A stretch of DNA of 64,000 nt from DASVTR01 sp036387475 (lineage in GTDB: Bacteria; Acidobacteriota; Blastocatellia; Pyrinomonadales; Pyrinomonadaceae), in NCBI GenBank assembly GCA_036387475.1, contig DASVTR010000003.1, positions 124,001 through 188,000 of the forward strand. The letters run 5' to 3'. The notes beneath the pieces were generated by a model. The model did no database searches. It was not told the DNA's origin and was given only the letters and a program-made list of their open reading frames with translations. Every line of letters starts with the position of its first letter. Position 1 is the stretch's first letter. This document shows positions 57,767 through 64,000 of this stretch, piece by piece. The position numbers and the translations under genes were made by a program.

Positions 57767-58251
57767 AGCTAAGCCCGCTCGCTTCGTTTGGCGATGAAAT
57801 GATAGAGCGAAAAGACGCGCGCATTGTAGCCTCCGCCAGCCTGAGCGCGCCAGAGTTTCCGCGTTGCTCCGGCAGAAATGCGCGCCTCCCGAACACAAAA
57901 GTCTATCTCGTCGGATAGACAGTCTATCCGTTCGGATAGGATTTCGGCTGCTCAACACAAGAATTGACAAGCTCTGAGACAAAGCGACTGCGGAAGTCAT
58001 CCCCTGCTTTTTCAGTGACTTGATACGGCCTGACACTAATCTCACAGCCCTCCTTAGCTTAATGGCACGGCGCTCGCTCTATATAGAAATCGTCCGGGAG
58101 CAAGGCCGAAGGGAAAATAACCGGACACGCAAAAATAAAGATGGTGGCGGGCAATTGGTTAAGACAACGATTCCACCAGAATAAATAACCCGGCAGCCGG
58201 TTAGAGCGCTGGCAGCCAACTGACAAACGAGTCCCAAGAAGGAGGGGCATG
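57767..58251. other. Divergent intergenic region with operator
   Basis: 485 bp between the divergent phosphatidyltransferase gene and the secreted-protein gene at 58252. Apart from the palindromic site at 57901-57940 no gene, tRNA or repeat is supported. A long in-frame extension of the phosphatidyltransferase frame crosses it, without domain match. Confidence 0.45.
57901..57940. promoter_or_regulatory. Operator-like palindrome with four half-sites
   Basis: A perfect 19-bp palindrome around a single central base lies at 57912-57930 (CGGATAGAC, A, GTCTATCCG). It is flanked by further half-sites GTCTATC (57901-57907) and CGGATAGG (57933-57940). This arrangement is typical of TetR-family or similar dimeric repressor sites. 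It lies between divergent genes; no regulator gene is adjacent. Confidence 0.6.
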
Positions 58252-58698
58252 ATGAGAAAACAACTATTCGCTACCTTAGCAACCCTGAGTATCCTGTGTG
58301 CGTTAACAATCGTCTCCGTGCAGGCGCAGTCGAGAACTCGTATTAGGGCGCACATTCCGTTTGACTTTCAGGTCGGAGAGAAAACGCTTCCGGCTGGCGA
58401 CTACACCGTCAAGCGCCTTTCAGCGAACGCGCTGTTAGTCGAGAGCGCCAGCGGTGAACAGAGCGTTATCGCACAGGCTTCGCGCAGCGTTGAGAGCAAC
58501 GTCAATGCCAAGCCGAGCACGGAAAAGATGGTCTTTCGTCAATATGGCGACCAGTACTTTCTCGCGCAGGTCTGGATGATTAGAGGCAACGCGGGCCGCG
58601 CGATTAACATGACGGACGCCGAACGCAAGGCCGCAGACAATCTTAAGCTGGCGCAGAATGGAGCGAAGCCGCAGATCGTCGAAATCTCTGCGCGGTAA
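58252..58698 (+). CDS. Small secreted acidobacterial-type protein
   Basis: Encodes 148 aa. AAGGAGGG lies 6 nt before the ATG at 58252 (a second ATG at 58249 is too close). A signal peptide (about 1-25, ending VQAQ) precedes a beta-rich domain beginning RAHIPFDFQVGEKTLPAGDY, a pattern I recall from abundant small secreted proteins of acidobacteria. Function unknown. A bidirectional terminator follows 73 bp after the stop. Confidence 0.78.
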   Translation: MRKQLFATLATLSILCALTIVSVQAQSRTRIRAHIPFDFQVGEKTLPAGDYTVKRLSANALLVESASGEQSVIAQASRSVESNVNAKPSTEKMVFRQYGDQYFLAQVWMIRGNAGRAINMTDAERKAADNLKLAQNGAKPQIVEISAR

Positions 58699-58770
58699 CA
58701 AAGCATCTTTCGCGAGCTGTCTCTGCTGAAAGCTTCCGGCTGGACTCCGTAGCAATCAGTGGAACAGAAA

Positions 58771-58814
58771 GAACCGGCCACCCGAATTGGTTGAGCTTTT
58801 CGGGTGGCCGGTTC
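58771..58814. terminator. Bidirectional terminator between convergent genes
   Basis: Perfect 16-bp stem (58771-58786 with 58799-58814; GAACCGGCCACCCGAA and complement) with a 12-nt loop and A/T-rich flanks. It is shared by the secreted-protein and Ser/Thr kinase genes. Confidence 0.85.
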
Positions 58815-58893
58815 GCTTTAAAAAGAGTCTCTCTCGCTGTGCTGCTTTGTTATTGATTCTTACTTAATCATTCCGCGTGCATCCTTCGCCGCT

Positions 58894-61689
58894 TCACTTG
58901 AATCCCTTAATCAAATACACATCGCTGTTCCAACCCCCGCGTGCGACAGCGATTTGTTTGCCGTCGCGCGAGAGGGCGAACCAGAAGAGGCGGTCGGATT
59001 TGAAGTCTGTCAACTGCTTTGTCGGGCCTCCGTCAATGGGTAAGACTCGTATGTTAGAGAAGCCGCCGCTGTTATCCATGAAAGCCAGCCCGCGCCCGTC
59101 TGGTGTCCAGCGCAGCGTGATTGCTCCCTCTTCGGCAAAGGCGGTCGGCGGCGCTTCGAGAGTTTTGACGACCTGCCCGTCGGCGTATGACAGAAGCGCT
59201 ATTTCCCAGCGCTGCGGATTCGCCTGCTCATTCCAGTGAGAACTGGCGAGCAGCTTTCCGTCCGGCGAGACGACAGCGCCGGGCGTCTGGTCTTTCGTTA
59301 CCTGCACGGGCTGGCCGCCCTCTACAGGAACTTTCCAAGTCGAAGGCTTGCCGGAGGCAACAGAACTGTAGATGACCCACTTGCCGTCCTGTGAAAATGT
59401 CGGCAGGGTGCTGCCGTCAACGTTCGTCAGTTGTTGCGGGTTGCCGCCATCGCTGTCGATGCGCCAGATTTGATCTGTTCCCGTTCGGTCTGAGACGAAA
59501 ACGATGTAGCGTCCATCGGGCGAGACGGCGGGGAAGCGATTGGAGCGGGAATCGAAGGTGAGTTGCTTCTGCCCACTTCCGTCCGCGTTCATCACCCACA
59601 CGTCCCAGTTGCCGCTGATAACTGACGAATAAACTATCTTGCCGTCGGGCGTCCAACTGAGTCCGACTCCACCTTCGCTGTTGCCGTTCGTTATCTGTCT
59701 GGCGTTGCTTGTTTCTCCGACGCTCGTCACCCAGATATTCGCCAAGCCACGTCCGCGTACGGTGACCATCGTGCTCGAATCCTGCGTCAAGCTCAGATTG
59801 TTGTAGCCGTTCAAATCGTTGGTGATTTTGCGCGGCGCGCCCGAAGGATAAGGGATGAACCAGATTTGCGGAGGGCTTCTGCGCTCGTCCGCGGCGATCA
59901 TCACAAGGCCGCTGCCGTCACCGAGCCATGAAATGCTGCCGATGCTCGCCCATCGTTGCGACATAATCAATTTTTCTGGCCCGCCGTCCGCCGGGATTTC
60001 GACCATGCTCATAATCTTGGCGCTGTCGCTCCAGAGCAAGACGGCCAAGGATTTGCCGTCAGGCGACCACACTCCGCCGTGACAACCATCCGGTGCTTGA
60101 CGCCTAATCAACACTTTCTCGCCAGTGCCGTCCGTATTTGCCACAATCAGAGCGGCAGCGTTTTCCTTCGCGTAACCGCGCACGAAAGCCAGGCGCTTGC
60201 CGTCGGGCGAGACTGCTCCTCCCGGCATCACATCAACGATAATCTTTCGCGGCGGCGCACCGCCCAGCACAGGCACTTGATAGATGACGCCGACGCCTTT
60301 TCTGTCCCATAAATTGTAGTAAATGAAATTCCCGTCGTGCGAGAATGCTATTCCTTGATAGCTGACATCGGCAGCCGGAAGCAGTAGGACGTTGCTGGAA
60401 GTCGCAACCTGCCTCACCCAGAGGCTCTGCTTTCCGCCCTCGTTCATCACGTGCGCGACGTACTTACCGTCGGGTGAAATGGCCGCGTCAACAGACTTTC
60501 CGTTGGTCGTCAACTGCGTGACCTGCATGTTCTGCAAGAACATCGGAGGCTGATTGCCTGCGCGCGTTTTGTTGAGCCAGGAGTAAACCAGATAAGCGAT
60601 GCCTGAGAGGGCAACGAGCGCGACGAGAGCTATCAACGCGCCTTTTTTATGCCGCTTGATTTCACCTGCCAGGTATTCCGCGCTCGAAGTCGGATGCTGC
60701 GAAATCTCTGTTGTGCCGGGCGCGGTATTCTTCGCCGTTTGTGTGGCCGACTGCGTGCCGCTGATTGTCGCTCCGCTTCCACCGTTTGTTTCGGGCGGCA
60801 GTGAGTGTTCCAGCTTAGACTCGAATTCCAACTCCTGCCGCAGGCTCTTTAAATCGACCAGCAAATCCTTGACGGTCTGATAGCGTTCTTCTCTGTCTTT
60901 GCGTAGGGCCTTGCGAACAATCCGCTGTAGCTCAGCCGGGGCTTCAGGGAAATGAGCATTGAGCGGTTGCGGTTCTTTCTCAAGTACCGAAACTATCACG
61001 TCGCTGGTCGTCGCGCCGGTAAAGGGAGCTTTGCCCGTCGTCATCTCGTAGAGCACGCAGCCCAGACTCCAGATGTCCGTGCGGACATCCACCTCAAAAC
61101 CGCGCGCCTGCTCCGGCGACATATACTGCGCCGTGCCCATCACCGTCCCCGGATTCGTGTCCACGTTGGCGAGCGTCGGAGCTTGGGAATCAATCGGTGA
61201 AACTTGCTGCGCCGTCAACTTCGCCAGCCCGAAGTCAAGAACCTTAACGTAGCCGTCGGGCCGCACCATGATATTGTCTGGCTTGATGTCTCTGTGAACG
61301 ATGCCAGCCTCGTGCGCGACCCTTAGGGCGTCGGCCAGTTGCACGCTGATGTCCAAGGCTTCGCGCAGCTTCAAGCGCTGCCGCTTCAAACGCTGCCTGA
61401 GCGTTTCGCCCTCTACGAACTCCGTTGCCATAAAATGCAGCGAGTCTTCCGAACCGATTTCGTGAATTGTGATGATGTTCGGATGATTCAGAGCGGACGC
61501 AGCGCACGCCTCCTGCTCGAAGCGTCGAAGGCGGTCTTCGTCCTGCGTAAACCTGGCCGAGAGCAGTTTGAGCGCGACGGGCCGCTTCAGACGCGTGTCC
61601 TGCGCCAGATAGACTTCGCCCATCCCGCCTGCGCCAAGCGGCGAGCGCACCTCATAACGACCGAAACGTGTGCCCGTGGCAATTGTCAT
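58894..61689 (-). CDS. Ser/Thr protein kinase with TolB-like beta-propeller
   Basis: Encodes 931 aa. An N-terminal Hanks-type kinase (about 10-270) has a glycine loop (GAGGMGEVY), Lys in PVALKLLS, HRDIKPDN and DFGLAKL, plus the substrate site GTAQYMSPEQ. One membrane helix lies at about 345-367 (GALIALVALVALSGIAYLVY). The C-terminus, about 380-930, is a periplasmic or extracellular PD40/TolB-like propeller with repeated SPDGK-type motifs. This architecture is common in acidobacteria. Ligand and targets are unknown. No phosphatase gene is adjacent. Confidence 0.95.
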   Translation of the reverse strand: MTIATGTRFGRYEVRSPLGAGGMGEVYLAQDTRLKRPVALKLLSARFTQDEDRLRRFEQEACAASALNHPNIITIHEIGSEDSLHFMATEFVEGETLRQRLKRQRLKLREALDISVQLADALRVAHEAGIVHRDIKPDNIMVRPDGYVKVLDFGLAKLTAQQVSPIDSQAPTLANVDTNPGTVMGTAQYMSPEQARGFEVDVRTDIWSLGCVLYEMTTGKAPFTGATTSDVIVSVLEKEPQPLNAHFPEAPAELQRIVRKALRKDREERYQTVKDLLVDLKSLRQELEFESKLEHSLPPETNGGSGATISGTQSATQTAKNTAPGTTEISQHPTSSAEYLAGEIKRHKKGALIALVALVALSGIAYLVYSWLNKTRAGNQPPMFLQNMQVTQLTTNGKSVDAAISPDGKYVAHVMNEGGKQSLWVRQVATSSNVLLLPAADVSYQGIAFSHDGNFIYYNLWDRKGVGVIYQVPVLGGAPPRKIIVDVMPGGAVSPDGKRLAFVRGYAKENAAALIVANTDGTGEKVLIRRQAPDGCHGGVWSPDGKSLAVLLWSDSAKIMSMVEIPADGGPEKLIMSQRWASIGSISWLGDGSGLVMIAADERRSPPQIWFIPYPSGAPRKITNDLNGYNNLSLTQDSSTMVTVRGRGLANIWVTSVGETSNARQITNGNSEGGVGLSWTPDGKIVYSSVISGNWDVWVMNADGSGQKQLTFDSRSNRFPAVSPDGRYIVFVSDRTGTDQIWRIDSDGGNPQQLTNVDGSTLPTFSQDGKWVIYSSVASGKPSTWKVPVEGGQPVQVTKDQTPGAVVSPDGKLLASSHWNEQANPQRWEIALLSYADGQVVKTLEAPPTAFAEEGAITLRWTPDGRGLAFMDNSGGFSNIRVLPIDGGPTKQLTDFKSDRLFWFALSRDGKQIAVARGGWNSDVYLIKGFK

Positions 61690-62114
61690 CTGAACTCTAC
61701 TTCAACTCCTCAAAGGCCGAGCGTGGCTGAATTTCAAAACCTGAAAAAATTATCTATACACGCCATTATAGATTCCATTCAACTTAACGAAAGCAGGAAA
61801 GCGATGTTCCATGTAAACACGCCGAATAGCGCTCTGCCTCACGCCGCGTCTTGTCGGCCAGACGCCGATTCTGGAATTAGCCTGATGATAGTATAGCAGC
61901 CAGAGCAAGTGCATCTGAGAGCGCCCGCGCTATGTGCTCCAGGTCTTTATTTTCTTTCATGTTCTCACCGGCCTGATTGCTGTGCAGGTTGGCGCGCGTA
62001 AGGTTTATCAGGCCGCCTTTCATCGTTGCTTTTGGAATCGCTGGCGCTTCCTCGCTTAATAGGCTACGCTCACCAAACAACGCGCTAATAAATCTTAACT
62101 TCAAGAGGTCGCCG
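61690..62114. other. Divergent intergenic region, 425 bp
   Basis: Separates the Ser/Thr kinase and nitroreductase genes. A perfect -10 (TATAAT on the minus strand) lies at 61770-61765. Open frames here (for example 61877-62125 minus) lack ribosome-binding sites and domains. Confidence 0.4.
61765..61770 (-). promoter_or_regulatory. Candidate -10 box for the Ser/Thr kinase
   Basis: TATAAT on the minus strand, about 76 nt before the kinase start; the -35 match 17 bp upstream (CTTTCG) is poor. Confidence 0.3.
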
Positions 62115-62720
62115 ATGATAGACAAGCCTGCTGAAAATCAGCATCCGATTCACGACTTGATTAAAAGGCGTTGGAGTCCGAGAGCCTTTTCCGCTCAACC
62201 TGTCGAGACGGAGAAACTGCTGAGCCTGCTGGAAGCTGCGCGCTGGGCTGCCTCCTGCTTTAACGAACAGCCCTGGAGCTTCATCGTCGCGACGAAGGAG
62301 AGCGAAGAGGAGTATGAGCGACTGCTCGGTTGTCTGGTCGAATCAAACGCGCGTTGGGCGCAGTATGCTCCGGTGTTGATGCTCTCCGTCGCCAAGCTCA
62401 ACTTCGAGCGCAACGCCAAGCCGAACCGCCATGCCTTTCATGATGTCGGACAGGCGGCTGCGAGCCTCACCCTACAGGCCACGGCGCTTGGATTGGTCGT
62501 GCATCAGATGGCCGGATTCGATATTGCGAAGGCGCGCGAGCGATTCAGTATCCCGGAAGGTTACGAGGCGGTCGCAGCGATTGCCGTCGGGTATCAGAAT
62601 GAGGCCGACAGTTTGCCTGAAGACTTGCGGGAGAAAGAAGAAGCGCCGCGCACGCGCCGCCCGCTCGATAGTTTCGTTTTCACAGGAACATGGGGAGAAA
62701 CCTCGCCGTTTCTCAAGTAG
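62115..62720 (+). CDS. Nitroreductase family protein
   Basis: Encodes 201 aa from the ATG at 62115 (AAGAGGT 6 nt upstream). Flavin-dependent nitroreductase-fold oxidoreductases use FMN and NAD(P)H. The N-terminal FMN-contact pattern is LIKRRWSPRAFSAQPVETEK and ARWAASCFNEQPWSFIVAT. Further on are the DVGQAAASLTLQATALGLVV segment and AIAVGY. The exact substrate cannot be read from sequence. It is 33 bp upstream of truA in the same direction. Confidence 0.88.
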   Translation: MIDKPAENQHPIHDLIKRRWSPRAFSAQPVETEKLLSLLEAARWAASCFNEQPWSFIVATKESEEEYERLLGCLVESNARWAQYAPVLMLSVAKLNFERNAKPNRHAFHDVGQAAASLTLQATALGLVVHQMAGFDIAKARERFSIPEGYEAVAAIAVGYQNEADSLPEDLREKEEAPRTRRPLDSFVFTGTWGETSPFLK

Positions 62721-62753
62721 GCGCAAAAGCATTGGGCGGCGGACAAACGAACT

Positions 62754-63539
62754 ATGCAGACGTTCAGGATGGATGTCGAATATGAAGGCACGCGCTACGG
62801 CGGCTGGCAAAAGCAGCCGGACAAGCGAACCGTTCAGGGCGAGTTGATAAAGGCTGCTGAAACCTTTCTGAAAACCAGAGTGGAAATCGGCGGCTCAGGC
62901 AGAACGGACGCGGGCGTTCACGCCCTTCGTCAGGTCGCGCACATGAAGATAACGACGCCCTTTAGGCCGCCTTCCATTAGACAAATTCAAATAGGCATCA
63001 ACAGCCTTCTGCCACACGACATCAACATTCTCAAGCTACAGAACGCGCCCGCCCGCTTTCACTCCCGCCACGACGCCCTCGCTCGCTACTACCTTTATCA
63101 AATCTCCACTAGACGGACGGCCTTCGGCAAATCATTCGTCTGGTGGGTGAGAGATCGTCTCGATGTGGCAGCGATGATGGAAGCCAGCCAATTGTTCGTG
63201 GGCCGTCAAGACTTCCGCTCTTTCTGCGAAAGCGCCGACTCACAAAGCTCAACGCTCGTGCACGTCAGCGAAGCACAGGTGCTAGCACACGGCGGTCTCA
63301 TCCTGTTCCGCATTGGCGCGAGTCATTTTCTCTGGAAGATGGTGCGCCGCCTCACTGGAGCACTCGTAGAGGTGGGACGAGGCAATCTGACATCAGCTGG
63401 CTTACAAGAACTGCTCGACACTTACTCTAAAGAGCCTGCCGCGTGGACTGCTCCGCCTTCGGGATTATTTCTGGAACGCGTCCTTTACGCAGGCGAACAT
63501 CAACAGGCGGCACTCGTTCCTGCATTTCATCAAATCTAA
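62754..63539 (+). CDS. truA: tRNA pseudouridine(38-40) synthase TruA
   Basis: Encodes 261 aa. TruA converts uridines 38-40 in the anticodon arm of many tRNAs. The catalytic Asp lies in SGRTDAGVHALRQVAH. Further markers are YEGTRYGGWQKQPDKRTVQG, RFHSRHDALARYYLYQI and SHFLWKMVRRLTGALVEVG. All expected parts are present. Together with cca and the tRNA genes it adds to the tRNA-processing content of the window. Confidence 0.96.
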   Translation: MQTFRMDVEYEGTRYGGWQKQPDKRTVQGELIKAAETFLKTRVEIGGSGRTDAGVHALRQVAHMKITTPFRPPSIRQIQIGINSLLPHDINILKLQNAPARFHSRHDALARYYLYQISTRRTAFGKSFVWWVRDRLDVAAMMEASQLFVGRQDFRSFCESADSQSSTLVHVSEAQVLAHGGLILFRIGASHFLWKMVRRLTGALVEVGRGNLTSAGLQELLDTYSKEPAAWTAPPSGLFLERVLYAGEHQQAALVPAFHQI

Positions 63540-63659
63540 CCATGACAAATCTTTCATCCCGCCGCCTAGTCCGTGCCGAAGCAATCGTCGCTTTATCGTC
63601 AATCCTTCTCCCGCAAAGCTTCGAGCGCGGCAAATGATGCCTCTTGTCGCTTTACAGTC

Positions 63660-64000
63660 CTAATGCTTGAGCCAGCCGAAGAGGCCGTGGATGATGGTTT
63701 CGCGGTTCTCTTCGTAGATGGCTTTGGTGAGCGGGATGGACATGGGGCAGACGCGTACGCAGTTCTGGGCGTTGCCGCAGTTGGTGATGCCGTCTTCGCC
63801 CATGATGCCTTCGAGGCGCTCGTCGCGCGTCATCTTGCCTGATGGGTGCATGTTCTGGTAGCGCACCTGTGCGATGGCTTGCGGGCCTATGTATTGGTCG
63901 TCTTCATATTGCGGGCAGGCTTCGAGGCAGCAGCCGCAGGTCATGCAGCGCGAGTAAGCGTAGCGCTCCGCGACTTCATCCTGCGTCATCTTCGGCCCTG
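63660..64000 (-). CDS. sdhB: Succinate dehydrogenase iron-sulfur subunit (C-terminal part)
   Basis: The final 113 codons, running off the right edge with no start. The [3Fe-4S]/[4Fe-4S] ligands are visible: RCMTCGCCLEACPQY and, near the end, NCVRVCPMSIP, as in SdhB/FrdB. It binds the Fe-S clusters that pass electrons from succinate to quinone. The N-terminal plant-type ferredoxin domain lies beyond the window. The ATG within (63989) is not the gene start. Fumarate reductase FrdB is the alternative. It is convergent with truA. Confidence 0.9.
   Translation of the reverse strand, partial: GPKMTQDEVAERYAYSRCMTCGCCLEACPQYEDDQYIGPQAIAQVRYQNMHPSGKMTRDERLEGIMGEDGITNCGNAQNCVRVCPMSIPLTKAIYEENRETIIHGLFGWLKH

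Noticed and set aside
57767..58045. 93-residue N-terminal extension of the phosphatidyltransferase frame
   Set aside because: Basic, non-conserved-looking sequence that crosses the operator palindrome; the CDP-alcohol domain is complete without it.
58045..58110. tRNA-like sequence (AGCTTAATGGCA) near 58060
   Set aside because: D-arm-like words only; no acceptor or T-arm pairing could be built.
61877..62125. 82-aa minus-strand frame between the kinase and nitroreductase genes
   Set aside because: No ribosome-binding site, overlaps the nitroreductase start, and no homology pattern.

Overview
This window looks like chromosomal DNA of an uncultured or little-studied member of the Acidobacteriota, most likely class Blastocatellia (subdivision 4). 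That is an inference from gene content, not a database result. The clues are a GC-rich chromosome with strong GC3 bias, a Ser/Thr kinase with a C-terminal TolB-like propeller, many small secreted proteins of unknown function, a PEP-CTERM protein, zinc-ribbon/proline-rich membrane proteins, two hybrid histidine kinases and a Rieske/cytochrome b complex. There is no phage, integrase, insertion sequence, rRNA or CRISPR array. It is mostly housekeeping DNA with scattered lineage-specific genes.

Layout. 0-4.4 kb (minus strand): an edge-truncated secreted protein, an L,D-transpeptidase, an M23 peptidase and a type II NADH dehydrogenase. 4.7-9.6 kb: a hybrid histidine kinase, then rpsO and pnp with a structured leader. 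9.9-15.5 kb: a PEP-CTERM protein, a secreted PKD-like protein, a 53-residue membrane protein, glycyl-tRNA synthetase and CCA nucleotidyltransferase. 15.5-20.7 kb: a gene remnant next to a repeat hairpin, a possible small cassette, acyl-CoA dehydrogenase, M28 peptidase and fatty-acid hydroxylase. 21-34.3 kb: a PilZ-like protein, glpX, membrane proteins, a processive glycosyltransferase, a secreted M24 peptidase, a Bax-inhibitor-like protein, an MFS/hydrolase fusion and an esterase. 34.4-40.7 kb: a YdeP-type molybdopterin oxidoreductase, an ATP-grasp enzyme, a NYN nuclease-like protein, a methyltransferase and tRNA-Arg(TCG). 40.7-47.2 kb: a lipoprotein cytochrome c, a cytochrome b/c fusion and a Rieske protein, divergent from a HemQ-like protein and a large secreted protein. 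47.4-64 kb: acylphosphatase, apt, tRNA-Arg(CCT), a TPR protein, an ARPP-1 protein, Smr, mdh, a degenerate hybrid kinase, a phosphatidyltransferase, the Ser/Thr kinase, a nitroreductase, truA and the end of sdhB.

Functional themes are respiration (NDH-2, Rieske/cytochrome b/c, cytochrome c, sdhB, mdh, with HemQ for haem supply), RNA metabolism (rpsO, pnp, glyRS, cca, truA, two tRNA-Arg) and the cell envelope (transpeptidase, M23, glycosyltransferase, PC-synthase-like enzyme).

The most unusual feature is a family of about fifteen intergenic imperfect palindromes, roughly 60-150 bp each. Their arms are degenerate tandem words of 7 or 8 nt. The words differ from element to element, but the architecture is constant, and most elements begin at or within a few bases of a stop codon. 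Four share a related central core. One supplies the start codon and part of the signal peptide of an esterase gene, and one lies where a gene has lost its 5' end. Other notable points are a cytochrome b with an Arg at a haem-ligand position and no PEWY motif, a histidine kinase without its phospho-acceptor His, and a 19-bp perfect palindromic operator.
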